DNA of 64,000 nt from Chloroflexota bacterium (GCA_016234555.1 JACRBJ010000078.1:22416-86415); one strand, 5' to 3'; numbered from the stretch's first letter, positions 15,638-24,082 are shown. Made by a program: numbers and translations. The notes: generated by a model not told the origin, from the sequence alone.

Positions 15638-16129
15638 ATGCAGAAACTCAAAAAGTTCTTCCCTGTCCTTTTGGCTGTGATCGTGCTTGCAGCCATGTTC
15701 GTTGTCCCCGCGTTTGCCCAGGAGCCGACCCCCCCTCCTGAATCTGGCGAAGTGGTTGTATCTGAGCCTGTCGAGCCGCCCGTTTTCGACTGGGCTGAAA
15801 TTTCAGGCGCACTCCAAACCCTGCTCACCGCTTTCCTCGTCCCTGGTGCCGGCTTCCTCGCCCGCTGGTTGTCTGTCAAGTATGCCGCCGAGAAAGCGAA
15901 ACTTACCAACGAGCAGCAAGCCGCATTCGACATCTTCCTGAAAACCTGCGTATACGCCGCCGAGCAGATGAAGCTCAAAGACAAAATCGTCGACAAACGC
16001 ACCTACGTGATCGGCATGGCTCAGGCGTGGCTCGCCGCGAATAAGCTCGACATGAACCTCGAACAACTTTACGCCAGCATCGAGGCAAAGGTCTTGCAGG
16101 AATTCCCCAGGTTGCCTTATTCGGGGTAG
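15638..16129 (+). CDS. LLH-family phage holin
   Basis: A 163-residue membrane protein. Residues 1-28 form a basic start plus hydrophobic segment ending AFAQE, like a signal-anchor; a Pro-rich linker follows, then a second hydrophobic segment (LQTLLTAFLVPGAGFLARWL). The C-terminal part, with KTCVYAAEQM, DKRTYVIGMAQAWLAANK and ASIEAKVLQEF, matches the LLH holin family pattern. It would form pores for lysis. Start 15638 has AAGGAG seven bases upstream; a longer in-frame start at 15563 runs through the terminator hairpin and is rejected. Confidence 0.75.
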   Translation: MQKLKKFFPVLLAVIVLAAMFVVPAFAQEPTPPPESGEVVVSEPVEPPVFDWAEISGALQTLLTAFLVPGAGFLARWLSVKYAAEKAKLTNEQQAAFDIFLKTCVYAAEQMKLKDKIVDKRTYVIGMAQAWLAANKLDMNLEQLYASIEAKVLQEFPRLPYSG

Positions 16130-16131
16130 AC

Positions 16132-16452
16132 GTGGACTACATCGTCGTGAACCGCGACGGGCTGAATGTCCGCTCGCAGATGAGCACCACCAACCCCAAA
16201 AATGTCTTGCGCCGCATGTCGTTTGGCGAAGGCTTCAAGGTTTATGAAGTCTACAACGTCAAGGGCATGAGCGGCTTGCAGGTTTGGGGACGTGTAAGCG
16301 ATAACCCAGGTGGAATTTCGCAGGAGTATGTCTGTCTGTCCATCGGCAACAAGGTATATGCAAAGACGGAAGACAGCAAAGCGTTTTCTTCCTGGGCGCA
16401 CGAAGTTGACGCTTTCCTGCGGACACTTGGCTATAAGGGTTCGCAACCGTAA
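16132..16452 (+). CDS. SH3-like (SH3b) domain protein
   Basis: A 106-residue protein beginning with GTG, 2 bases after the holin stop. The pattern LNVRSQMSTTNPKNVLRRM, FKVYEVYN and WGRVSD is that of a bacterial SH3 domain, a cell-wall-binding module common in endolysins, but no catalytic domain is attached and the C-terminal 35 residues are only helical. It may target a host or phage lytic enzyme to the wall. It is the only lysin-like gene found. Confidence 0.6.
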   Translation: MDYIVVNRDGLNVRSQMSTTNPKNVLRRMSFGEGFKVYEVYNVKGMSGLQVWGRVSDNPGGISQEYVCLSIGNKVYAKTEDSKAFSSWAHEVDAFLRTLGYKGSQP

Positions 16453-16457
16453 ATAAT

Positions 16458-16483
16458 GGCAGGGATGTTCATCCATCCCTGCC
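16458..16483 (+). terminator. Hairpin after the SH3-like gene
   Basis: GGCAGGGATG and CATCCCTGCC form a perfect 10-bp stem with a 6-base loop, but no T-run follows. It may be an RNA-stability or partial termination element between the lysis genes. Confidence 0.45.
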
Positions 16484-16509
16484 AGGCATTTAATCCTGTT
16501 GGAGTCTTT

Positions 16510-16827
16510 ATGGAATTTGAACCAATCATGAGTCTGCTGATACAACTGCCGCTCATAGGTATTTTTATTTGGTACAACGAGCGGCGAGATACGCGACAAG
16601 CCGAGCGAGACCTAAATCGTGATGCAACCCTGCAGCAGGAACGCAAAGATCGAGATGAAGAGTGGCGTCAGTACCTCAAAGAACAAAGAGAGCAAAATAA
16701 TGCCGCTCTTGGACGGCTTGCTGATGAAATAAAAACCATTGCTGAAAAAGTGGCGCAGCTTCATGGGGTTCTCAGCGCTCACGATGCTGCAAGCAGGGAG
16801 CGCACATTGATCGCCAACAACAAATAA
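16510..16827 (+). CDS. Membrane-anchored coiled-coil protein (possible second holin/UviB-like)
   Basis: A 105-residue protein: MEFEPIMSLLIQLPLIGIF supplies one N-terminal membrane segment, followed by a highly charged coiled coil rich in Arg, Glu and Gln. The layout resembles BhlA/UviB-like or other single-span holin-associated proteins; a spanin-like role is also conceivable. TTGGAG precedes the ATG at 16510; an upstream in-frame ATG at 16456 lies within the hairpin stem and is less likely. Confidence 0.5.
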   Translation: MEFEPIMSLLIQLPLIGIFIWYNERRDTRQAERDLNRDATLQQERKDRDEEWRQYLKEQREQNNAALGRLADEIKTIAEKVAQLHGVLSAHDAASRERTLIANNK

Positions 16828-16833
16828 TAAAAT

Positions 16834-18297
16834 GTGGCAATTCAACTTTCAAATAACCTTGTATTTCTCATTGAGCATTTATCTCTCCCTGACGCTGTCG
16901 GCGATCCCGATGCGAAATGGGAGAATTTTCAATTATCGCACCTTAACAACCCGTCGCTTTTAGAAATCTTATCAAAGTCACGTCAGGTAGGATTTTCGTG
17001 GAACTCCGCTGCGGACAGCGTCGCCAACGGGATTAATCATCCGCGCACTCCACACATCTTCGTTTCGATCAATCAGGATGAGGCAGGCGAAAAAATTCGC
17101 TATGCCAAAGCGGTCATCGAGGCGCTTGATGCGGATGTAAGACCTAAACTCCTTACAGATAACCGCTTTGAATTGGAGTTTTCGAACGGCTCACGCCTGA
17201 TCTCCCATCCGTGCCGACCAGTGCGCGGTAAGGCGAAGGCTGTCATCTATCTCGACGAATTTGCACACTACCCAAATGACCGCGAGATTTACCAGTCGGC
17301 ATTGCCCGCGATTTCAAAGGGCGGGAAGATGCGAATTGGCTCTTCTCCGCTCGGGGCGCGGGGGGTCTTTTGGGAGATTTTCACAGAGGCATTCCGAAAA
17401 TATCCTGGCTATGTTCGCGGAATGGTTCCATGGTGGTCAACATCTTCGATGTGCAAGGATGTCAAAATGGCGTCTCTCGTCGCGCCATCTTTGACAACCG
17501 AAGAAAGGGTCTTCGCATTTGGAACGCCTCGCTTAATCCAAATCTTCGAGAATATGGTTCTTGATGATTTCCAGCAGGAATACGAATGCGCCTGGCTCGA
17601 TGAAGCCGTTTCGTGGATTGATTGGGATTTGATCAAACGCAACCAGTCTTTGGCGGCTGACGGCAAACTCTGGTATCGCAAGGTGCGCGGCGTAGACGCC
17701 GCTTTGCAGGCTGTGAACGAAGTCGCTCGAATGTGCATCGAAGCAAGAATCGAACCGACACTCGTAGGCGGCATGGACATCGGGCGCAAGCATGACACTA
17801 CCGAAATCATCCTGTGCGGGAAGAACTCGCACCTTTCCAGCCTTCCCTATCGCTTGCATGTATCCCTCGACCGCGTCGAGTTCGAGAAACAGGAGGCTGT
17901 GGTAGGGAAAATTCTTGATGTGCTGCCAGTGACCAACTTCCTGATAGACGATTCTGGAATGGGGTCTCAACTGGCTGAGAATATTTCAGGAAAATACCCG
18001 CAGGCGCAAGGCGTGACCTTCACGAATGATCGGAAGGAACTTTGGGCTGTAGAAGCCAAACTCCGCTGCCAGAAAGGTGAAGCGCAAATCCCTTTAGAGC
18101 GCGACCTTGCCTATCAGATTCACAGCATTCGCCGAAAAGTGACGGGCGCAGCTTCCAGCACATTCGACACGAAAGCCAACGAAAAGCACCATGCGGATAT
18201 GTTTTGGGCGTGGGCGTTGGCACTGTGGGCTGGCAAGAGTAACGGCGGCGCGAAAGTCCGCGTAACACCGAACCCGCTGGCGCGTAGGCGCGGGTAA
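16834..18297 (+). CDS. terL: Terminase large subunit
   Basis: A 487-residue packaging ATPase-nuclease. The ATPase part shows a Walker A-like SKSRQVGFSW (about residue 50), a Walker B VIYLDEFAHY (about 135) and a coupling motif GSSPLGARG. The nuclease part carries acidic residues in GGMDIGRKHDTTEI (about 312) and FLIDDSGMGSQLAENI (about 370). It starts with GTG at 16834; an ATG two bases upstream is in another frame. It follows the small terminase after the inserted lysis genes and precedes the portal, as expected. Confidence 0.9.
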   Translation: MAIQLSNNLVFLIEHLSLPDAVGDPDAKWENFQLSHLNNPSLLEILSKSRQVGFSWNSAADSVANGINHPRTPHIFVSINQDEAGEKIRYAKAVIEALDADVRPKLLTDNRFELEFSNGSRLISHPCRPVRGKAKAVIYLDEFAHYPNDREIYQSALPAISKGGKMRIGSSPLGARGVFWEIFTEAFRKYPGYVRGMVPWWSTSSMCKDVKMASLVAPSLTTEERVFAFGTPRLIQIFENMVLDDFQQEYECAWLDEAVSWIDWDLIKRNQSLAADGKLWYRKVRGVDAALQAVNEVARMCIEARIEPTLVGGMDIGRKHDTTEIILCGKNSHLSSLPYRLHVSLDRVEFEKQEAVVGKILDVLPVTNFLIDDSGMGSQLAENISGKYPQAQGVTFTNDRKELWAVEAKLRCQKGEAQIPLERDLAYQIHSIRRKVTGAASSTFDTKANEKHHADMFWAWALALWAGKSNGGAKVRVTPNPLARRRG

Positions 18298-18311
18298 TAA
18301 CAGGAGTAACT

Positions 18312-18776
18312 ATGTACGATAGTACAACTGAAACCATTAAGCACATCAAACAGGTCTCTGATCTCATGTGGCATGTGATCTGCGCTATTGGAAAACGCAT
18401 TACGCACCATGATGCGAGCAAACTGCAAGAGCCTGAAAAATCCATGTACGACAAATTCACGCCTATGCTGCGATCTTTGACCTATGGTAGTGATGAATAC
18501 AAAGCAACTCTGAAAGAGATGGGTGCCGCACTGGACCATCACTACCGAGTAAACAGCCATCATCCTGAGCATTATCCAAACGGCATCAACGGTATGAGCC
18601 TGATCGACCTGATCGAGATGCTTGCCGATTGGAAGGCTGCCAGCCTGCGTCACGCCGATGGCAATATCTTGAAGTCTCTCGAAGTCAACAGGGTCCGCTT
18701 TGGCATGTCTGACCAACTGTTCGAGATATTCAAAAATACGGTAATCGAAATGGGCTGGATGGTCAAAGAAGACTAG
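18312..18776 (+). CDS. DUF5662-family protein
   Basis: A 154-residue protein with the pattern of DUF5662: RITHHDASKLQEPE, ALDHHYRVNSHHPEHY and LIDLIEMLADWKAASLRH. The clustered His and Asp residues look like a metal-binding HD-type hydrolase site. Such genes are frequent between terminase and portal in phages. The substrate is unknown; nucleotide hydrolysis is a guess. AGGAG precedes the ATG. Confidence 0.7.
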   Translation: MYDSTTETIKHIKQVSDLMWHVICAIGKRITHHDASKLQEPEKSMYDKFTPMLRSLTYGSDEYKATLKEMGAALDHHYRVNSHHPEHYPNGINGMSLIDLIEMLADWKAASLRHADGNILKSLEVNRVRFGMSDQLFEIFKNTVIEMGWMVKED

Positions 18777-18788
18777 CAGGGTTGTCTT

Positions 18789-20378
18789 ATGGCACAAACA
18801 TTTTTTCAAAAACTTTGGAGAGCGACCATGAAAGGTTACAACGCTTTCCGCGCCGCCTACCTCGGCACGGATCAGGTAAATTTGCAGAACTTCGGAAACT
18901 TCGACGCGCGGAAGGTGCGTTACTCATTGCTATGGGCAATGTATGAAAATACAGCATACGATGAATTGCACAAGTGGTCGAAGTCGTACAAGGACAGCTA
19001 CGGGCTATATAGCTTTATCCGCGCAATTTACAACCCGACCTACCGCATCGGCGAATTTTGGAAGAGTCACTTGTGGGGCGGGGCGCTCGATGCTAATGCG
19101 GGCGATGGAAAAACGATACCCTCTGCACTGCCGATCCTTACCGACAATAAAAGCCTGCGCCCGGCTATCGCGCAGATCTGGCAGTGGTCGAATTGGGAGA
19201 TTCGCAAAGACATCTACTCGCTGTGGGGAACAGTCTTCGGGGATGGGTTTATTAAAGTCGTTGACGATCCAGACTTGAAAAAGGTGTACTTATCCATCGT
19301 ACATCCTTCGCAGATCGCGGATTTGATCGCGGACGCATGGGGCAACGTCAAGGGCTATGTGATCGAGTACGAGCGCGAAGATCCAAAAGAAAACCTGGCG
19401 AAATCCACCGAGCAAACGAAGATGGTGACTTACCGCGAGGTTGCCTACCGCGATGGTAAAAATGTGAGGTATGAAACGTATCTTAATAATGACCTGTACG
19501 CGTGGAATGGAAAAGAAGCCGAGTGGGATGTGCCGCTTGGATTTGTACCGTTGGTCTTTATGAAGCACAATGACGTGGGACTGGATTTTGGCTGGAGCGA
19601 GATCCACGCAGGTCTGCCGAAATTCCGCGAGGTGGACGATCAAGCCTCAAAACTCAACGACCAAATCCGTAAGGTTGTTGAAGGGGCGGGAATCATGGCG
19701 GGAGTCAATAAGCCGACACCTGATGAACAGGCGGAAATGGAGCAAGAAGCCAGAAAACTTGGAAGGGATGAGGCGCCGATGTACTGGACAACAAACACGG
19801 ACGCAAAGTACATCCCTTTGGTTGCGCCGTTGGAAGTTGACCAGGTTGCCGCAAACATTCAGAATCTGCTCAAAGAACTGGAACGCGATTATCCTGAATT
19901 GAACAGCGATATCCACAACATCACAGGTGACATATCGGGACGCGCCCTGCGCTTGAACCGCGCTCCCATCGAGGATAAGGTCACGCAACGCCGACCCAAC
20001 TACGACAATGCGTTGGTCCGCGCTCACAAGATGGCGTTGTCTATCGGCGGAATGCGCGGCTACGATAATTTCAAGGGCATCACTCTCGATAGTTTCCAGA
20101 AAGGCAATCTGGATCATTCAATTGGTACGCGCCCAGTGTTTGCCAAAGACCCGCTTGATGACCTCGAAGTCCAATCTGCGTTTTGGGCGGCTGCGGCTCA
20201 GGCTAAGAGCGCGGGGATGCCGCTGGAAAGTTTCCTTGAAGAAAACGGTTGGACAAAGGAACGCATTACCAAAGTGACCAAGAAAATCGCGGAGAACCGC
20301 AAACAACTCGCCGTCGAAATGGACTTCTTCAACAACGACCAGAACAACGACAATAACAACCAGACCAATAACGAGTAG
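18789..20378 (+). CDS. Portal protein
   Basis: A 529-residue protein of portal size between terminase and minor capsid genes. It has a helical crown/stem pattern with the segment AQIWQWSNWEIRKDIYSLWG, a FVPLVFMKHNDV strand typical of portal wings, and ISGRALRLNRAPIEDKVTQR near residue 380, which matches the conserved GxAL-type helix of SPP1/HK97-like portals. The acidic, Asn-rich tail (QNNDNNNQTNNE) is probably flexible. It forms the dodecameric DNA entry ring. Confidence 0.85.
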   Translation: MAQTFFQKLWRATMKGYNAFRAAYLGTDQVNLQNFGNFDARKVRYSLLWAMYENTAYDELHKWSKSYKDSYGLYSFIRAIYNPTYRIGEFWKSHLWGGALDANAGDGKTIPSALPILTDNKSLRPAIAQIWQWSNWEIRKDIYSLWGTVFGDGFIKVVDDPDLKKVYLSIVHPSQIADLIADAWGNVKGYVIEYEREDPKENLAKSTEQTKMVTYREVAYRDGKNVRYETYLNNDLYAWNGKEAEWDVPLGFVPLVFMKHNDVGLDFGWSEIHAGLPKFREVDDQASKLNDQIRKVVEGAGIMAGVNKPTPDEQAEMEQEARKLGRDEAPMYWTTNTDAKYIPLVAPLEVDQVAANIQNLLKELERDYPELNSDIHNITGDISGRALRLNRAPIEDKVTQRRPNYDNALVRAHKMALSIGGMRGYDNFKGITLDSFQKGNLDHSIGTRPVFAKDPLDDLEVQSAFWAAAAQAKSAGMPLESFLEENGWTKERITKVTKKIAENRKQLAVEMDFFNNDQNNDNNNQTNNE

Positions 20379-20392
20379 GTCAGATTCGTGCC

Positions 20393-20599
20393 ATGTGCGA
20401 AAATGGAGATGTTCACGTTTATCCACTAGATGACCTTCGAGAACACATAACCGAGGGTACTGAGTGCCCATGCGAGCCGACAATCGAGGTCATTGGCGCG
20501 TCGTTGCTTATTATTCACAACGCATTCGACCATCGTGAGATTGTAGAACAGGCAGTCGACATTATGAACGAAATGGCAGACGATGCTACTTGCGGATGA
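20393..20599 (+). CDS. Small Cys-containing phage protein, 68 aa
   Basis: A 68-residue acidic protein with TECPCEPTIEVIGASLLIIH and NAFDHREIVEQAVDI. The form is typical of small conserved proteins between portal and minor head genes, but I cannot name a family. It overlaps the minor capsid gene by 17 bp. Confidence 0.55.
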   Translation: MCENGDVHVYPLDDLREHITEGTECPCEPTIEVIGASLLIIHNAFDHREIVEQAVDIMNEMADDATCG

Positions 20600-22667
20600 A
20601 CTCGACGCGCTGGTTGACCCCATCGTAGCGTTTTACGAGCAGTACACCCAATCGGTCATCAATGACATTGCTCGCCGACTTGCCGGCATGGACATGACCG
20701 CGACGGCGGCGTGGCAGATGCAACGCCTGACAGAGTCGGGGCTGGTGTACGAAAACGCCCTCGATGAACTTGCCAGAATCACGGGCAGGTCGAAGAAGGT
20801 CCTGCGCGAAGCCTTCGAGAAGGCAGGGGTGCAATCAATAGCTTTCGATGATGCGATTTACACGGAAGCTGGATTGAATCCGCTGCCGCTGAATTTATCT
20901 CCCGCAATGGCTCAGGTTCTCGCTGCGGGATTGAACAAGACGCAGGGGGTTATCACGAACCTGACCATGACCACCGCTTCGAGCGGACAACAGGCGTTTA
21001 TTTCCGCGGCTGACCTGGCTTATATGCAGGTGGCAAACGGAGCCATGAGTTACGATCAGGCTATCCGTGCCGCGATCAAGCAAGTGGCACAGGATGGGCT
21101 TTCTGTGATTTTCTATCCCACTGGAAAAGCAGATCAATTGGACGTCGCCATGCGCCGAACTGTATTGACTGGCGTGTCACAGACGACGGGCGTCATGCAG
21201 ATCGAGCGCATGAACGAAATGGGCGTTGACCTGGTTCAAACGTCGGCTCACATTGGCGCGAGACCTGCGCACCAGGTATGGCAGGGGAAGATTTTCTCGC
21301 GTTCGGGCAGGGATGGGCGCTATCCCGATTTTGTTGCTGAGACAGGCTACGGGACGGGACCGGGGCTGATGGGGTGGAATTGCGTTGTCGGCGAAACGGT
21401 TGTTTCAGGGTCTAATGCCAGCCTTGCCTACAGGCGCGAGTATTCCGGGGAGGTCATAGTCATCAGAACAGCCAGCGGCAACGAATTGACCATTACCCCG
21501 AATCACCCTATATTGACCACGAACGGATGGGTTGCTGCTGGACTCTTGCGCAAGGGAGATAACGTAATCAGCCGCCGTCTGAGTGATGGGATTGTCGATG
21601 CCCGCCCAAATAACAACAAGAAGCCAACCCTCATCAAGGATGTATTTTGTTCTCTCGCGGAGAATGGAAAGCGCGTGGTCTTTTTTGGCTCTCCCGAAGA
21701 TTTCCACGGCGACGGAGCCGACGGCAAAGTCGATATTGTATTTTCCGATAGCCTTTTGCGGGATGATGTCAATTCCGCGCTGTTTCATGATTTTGAGGAA
21801 GTCGGCTTCGGCTTTTCCTCTTGTCTTTCCAATCCTCTCGTTGCTGAGAGCGCGTTTTCTGAGGTCTGCATAAGTCCGCTTCATTCCCCTGACGGCGCTG
21901 TGGGCACGCCCTGTCAATTCGGCTCTCCCATCCTTCCCAAGCCGTTCCATCCTAATTCTGACGGCTTCGGATTTTGTTTTTGCAATCGGAAACCCAAGTT
22001 CTGCAAGTCGTTTTCCGATAATAGAGTCTGTACATCCGAACCTGACAGAAATTTCTTTTTTGGTCAATCCGCTTTGATAGAGCCTGACAATCTCGTTCTC
22101 GTCGAGAACAAGCCGCCTGTGCCTTTGAGAATCACTGCGGGGAAGTTTCTGGAATCCGAGTTTATCCAGACGAACCCCAATTACTTTTTGACTGCACTTG
22201 AAATGACGGGCGATGTCGCATTTACGCATCCCGCTCTTGTAAAGCCTGACGAGATCATCTTCATTCAGCGGAAATTTATGGTTACTCATGTTTACAACCT
22301 CGAAACTGATACAGGATGGTATTACTCAAATGGAATTGTCACGCACAATTGCAGACATTCGTTTTATCCGTTTTTCGATGGGCTTTCTCATAATGCCTAC
22401 AAAAAGCGCGAATTGGAATCGTTTGCAAACGCAACAAGAACTTATCAGGGTAAGGAAATAAGCGTCTATGATGCTACTCAAATTCAACGCGGCATTGAAC
22501 GCAAGATACGCTTTTGGAAAAGACAGGCGTCTGCTTTCAATGCCGCTAGTTTGGATAATACCCGTGAGATAGCCAAAATCAGGCTGTATCAGGCTAAAAT
22601 GCGGGCTTTCATCAAGCAAACGAAGTTGAGTAGGCAGTATGTCAGGGAAAGCGTTGTAAAGCCGTAA
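20583..22667 (+). CDS. Minor capsid protein interrupted by an intein
   Basis: A 694-codon gene. Residues 1-266 and 590-694 are the two exteins of a phage minor capsid protein: helical N-terminal part, AHIGARPAHQVWQGKIFSRSG, and the conserved GWN-CRHSFYPF junction typical of the Mu F/SPP1 gp7 and minor-capsid type 2 families. Residues 267-589 are an in-frame intein (see separate entry) inserted before the conserved Cys. After splicing the protein would be about 371 aa. It overlaps the preceding small gene and follows the portal, as expected for a head-completion or morphogenesis protein. Confidence 0.9.
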   Translation: MLLADELDALVDPIVAFYEQYTQSVINDIARRLAGMDMTATAAWQMQRLTESGLVYENALDELARITGRSKKVLREAFEKAGVQSIAFDDAIYTEAGLNPLPLNLSPAMAQVLAAGLNKTQGVITNLTMTTASSGQQAFISAADLAYMQVANGAMSYDQAIRAAIKQVAQDGLSVIFYPTGKADQLDVAMRRTVLTGVSQTTGVMQIERMNEMGVDLVQTSAHIGARPAHQVWQGKIFSRSGRDGRYPDFVAETGYGTGPGLMGWNCVVGETVVSGSNASLAYRREYSGEVIVIRTASGNELTITPNHPILTTNGWVAAGLLRKGDNVISRRLSDGIVDARPNNNKKPTLIKDVFCSLAENGKRVVFFGSPEDFHGDGADGKVDIVFSDSLLRDDVNSALFHDFEEVGFGFSSCLSNPLVAESAFSEVCISPLHSPDGAVGTPCQFGSPILPKPFHPNSDGFGFCFCNRKPKFCKSFSDNRVCTSEPDRNFFFGQSALIEPDNLVLVENKPPVPLRITAGKFLESEFIQTNPNYFLTALEMTGDVAFTHPALVKPDEIIFIQRKFMVTHVYNLETDTGWYYSNGIVTHNCRHSFYPFFDGLSHNAYKKRELESFANATRTYQGKEISVYDATQIQRGIERKIRFWKRQASAFNAASLDNTREIAKIRLYQAKMRAFIKQTKLSRQYVRESVVKP
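21381..22349 (+). other. Intein (Hint domain) coding segment, 323 aa
   Basis: Begins at Cys267 (CVVGETVV, block A), has block B GNELTITPNHPILTTNGW with the T-x-x-H motif, and ends with block F/G VYNLETDTGWYYSNGIVTHN directly before Cys590, which becomes the +1 nucleophile. All residues needed for splicing (Cys1, block-B His, penultimate His, terminal Asn, Cys+1) are present. The middle 200 residues have no recognisable endonuclease domain on this strand; the endonuclease is encoded on the complementary strand. Confidence 0.9.
21405..22289 (-). CDS. Antisense-encoded Vsr/EDxHD-like homing endonuclease inside the intein
   Basis: A 294-residue protein read from the strand opposite the intein. 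The N-terminal part has two helix-turn-helix repeats (LNEDDLVRLYKSGMRKCDIA and LDENEIVRLYQSGLTKKEIS). The central part, KAEADFLKIMKQRGIDI, then KYNIDFAVGSVAVEIFG and LLVVIWAG, has the Vsr-like PD-(D/E)xK arrangement of the EDxHD homing endonucleases known from split-intein and group I intron loci. A CGAGGTT binding site lies 9 bases before ATG 22289. It would cut intein-free alleles of the capsid gene. Its stop lies within the first codons of the intein. Confidence 0.8.
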   Translation of the reverse strand: MSNHKFPLNEDDLVRLYKSGMRKCDIARHFKCSQKVIGVRLDKLGFQKLPRSDSQRHRRLVLDENEIVRLYQSGLTKKEISVRFGCTDSIIGKRLAELGFPIAKTKSEAVRIRMERLGKDGRAELTGRAHSAVRGMKRTYADLRKRALSNERIGKTRGKAEADFLKIMKQRGIDIIPQKAIGKYNIDFAVGSVAVEIFGRAKKDHALSILRERTKYILDEGWLLVVIWAGIDNPITQTAADYVISLAQESSSNPSVRGQYRVIRGNGQFVAAGCSDDYDLPGILAPVGKAGIRP

Positions 22668-22680
22668 ATCATCATTTTTA

Positions 22681-23172
22681 TCATTTCAAAGTGTTCAAAG
22701 TCTCTGAAATCTCAAGCGACCTGCGGCGGGTGTACTTTCCGTAGAACTTATCCTCGGCTTTTTGGCGGGCGGTAACGGCTTCATCAAAAGAGTCAAAGCT
22801 GCCGATGTGGAGGGAGATGCGGGCGGTGTATTTGTTTGTGCGCTTGTCGAGGTAGACGCCAGAGTAGCCAGTTTTATTGGTGCTTCTCACGGAGCGGTTG
22901 ATCGTGTTCTTGCGCGGCGTGACCAGGCGCAGGTTAGCTCGGCGATTGTCGAGTCCGTCCCCGTTGATGTGATCTACCTGCATGTCGGCGGGAGCGTCGA
23001 GAATAACGCGGTGCATGAGGATGCTGAATTGACTGCCAGCCTTGCGGACTTTCCGCGCGGCATAGAAGGTCTTTTTATTACGCCATGCCGACCACTTGAA
23101 TTTATTCAACCATTCAAAGTCTTCATCATCTACCAGAGCGAACTTATCTTGTGTAAGTGGAATCTGTTTCAT
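22681..23172 (-). CDS. HNH homing endonuclease with AP2-like DNA-binding part (copy 1)
   Basis: A 163-residue protein: N-terminal MKQIPLTQDKFALVDDEDFE, the HNH core HRVILDAPADMQVDHINGDGLDNRRANL (shown here only in part: MQVDHINGDGLDNRR with HRVI upstream) and a C-terminal AP2-like segment (GYSGVYLDKRTNKYTARI). It is nearly the same as the copy at 44064-44552 and related to the one at 43573-44061. Such endonucleases promote their own spread. It lies downstream of the first sigma-like gene on the same strand and forms the left end of the duplicated cassette. Confidence 0.88.
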   Translation of the reverse strand: MKQIPLTQDKFALVDDEDFEWLNKFKWSAWRNKKTFYAARKVRKAGSQFSILMHRVILDAPADMQVDHINGDGLDNRRANLRLVTPRKNTINRSVRSTNKTGYSGVYLDKRTNKYTARISLHIGSFDSFDEAVTARQKAEDKFYGKYTRRRSLEISETLNTLK

Positions 23173-23207
23173 TGGATTTACCTGTATTTTCTTATGCAGA
23201 TAAGTTT

Positions 23208-23942
23208 TTAGGCGGGTGAGAATCCGAAGCCGCGAAACTCGACGGCGATTTTCTTTACCTTATCGGAAACGGACTGGTCACTAATATTCAACTTGATCGA
23301 GATTTCCCGCTGATTGTGACCGAGCGAAAGCAGGAGAACGATTTTCATGTATTCTTCTGGCAACTGGTCAATGAGCCGCTTGATCTCCTGAAGGCGTTCT
23401 TGCTCTGCGTACTCTTCCTCTGCGGACTTATGGAATGAAACGCGGATGTCAATGTCAATATCTTCGTCCTCGTCCTTGTTGGTCATTTCGGCTTCGGTGC
23501 CGACCAGAGCAGAATAGGCAAGATTGCGCCTGATGACTGCCTTTGCTGCCCATTTTGCGCGGGTGAGGATGCGGGAGTCGGAGTCAGTCGGCTTGGACTT
23601 GAAAAGGATTTCGTCCACCATCGCCGCGTAGATGTCGTCGGCTTCGAGTCCGTCGCCATTGGCGAATGAGCGGGCTTTGGCGCGGAGCCTGGGTTCGAGG
23701 CTCTCAATACGGCGGGCGAGGGGTTCGTACAGTTCTGGAGGGTTGAGGAAGATGATGCGCTTTGCCCCGCTTGGCGTGTGTGCTTTGCGGCAGGATTTAC
23801 AAATACGCTGGTAGCCTGCGCCGCGATGGTGGAACTGGTTGATCTCTTTCACTTCTTTGCATTTGAGACATTGCTGATACGTCTTTGAATCCACCTGGGA
23901 CGAACTAACGAAATTAATACGACGTGCGGGTTGTGCTGACAT
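23208..23942 (-). CDS. Zinc-ribbon sigma-like factor (module 1)
   Basis: A 244-residue protein with a zinc ribbon at residues 24-50 (CLKC and CKSC), a region-2-like helical part (LEADDIYAAMVDEILFKS, then ILTRAKWAAKAVIRR, as in ECF sigma factors) and a C-terminal region-4 helix-turn-helix (LIDQLPEEYMKIVLLLSLG, then HNQREISIKLNISDQSV). It should recruit RNA polymerase or bind promoters of phage operons. Paralogues lie at 44588 and 55515. Upstream are a leader hairpin (23968-23983), an AAAGGAG site and divergent operators shared with the XRE gene. Confidence 0.75.
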   Translation of the reverse strand: MSAQPARRINFVSSSQVDSKTYQQCLKCKEVKEINQFHHRGAGYQRICKSCRKAHTPSGAKRIIFLNPPELYEPLARRIESLEPRLRAKARSFANGDGLEADDIYAAMVDEILFKSKPTDSDSRILTRAKWAAKAVIRRNLAYSALVGTEAEMTNKDEDEDIDIDIRVSFHKSAEEEYAEQERLQEIKRLIDQLPEEYMKIVLLLSLGHNQREISIKLNISDQSVSDKVKKIAVEFRGFGFSPA

Positions 23943-23967
23943 TGGATTACTCCTTTATTTAGTTTTG

Positions 23968-23983
23968 CGGGATTCCAGTCCCG
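23968..23983 (-). promoter_or_regulatory. Leader hairpin of sigma-like mRNA 1, loop CTGGAA
   Basis: On the bottom strand CGGGA-CTGGAA-TCCCG, 26 bases before the ATG and about 15 before AAAGGAG. The loop is the exact reverse complement of the loop (TTCCAG) of the small-RNA hairpin at 24308-24331; including the closing A and T the match is eight bases. The corresponding leaders of modules 2 and 3 have loops CGCCAA and CCGATA, each matched to its own small RNA. Confidence 0.75.
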
Positions 23984-23986
23984 TTA

Positions 23987-24028
23987 TGGTAATATCTTAC
24001 CACATAGCAAGATGTTACCACATGGTAT
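23987..24028. promoter_or_regulatory. Operator pair of module 1
   Basis: Two dyads, TGGTAA-TATC-TTACCA (23987-24002) and TACCA-CA-TGGTA (24016-24027), share the TACCA/TGGTA half-site. They lie between the divergent sigma-like and XRE genes, where a dimeric XRE repressor would control both. Confidence 0.6.
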
Positions 24029-24082
24029 TTTTGTCGTCAAGGGTGAGATAAGACAATAGCCTATTATGATATAATGCCAAAC

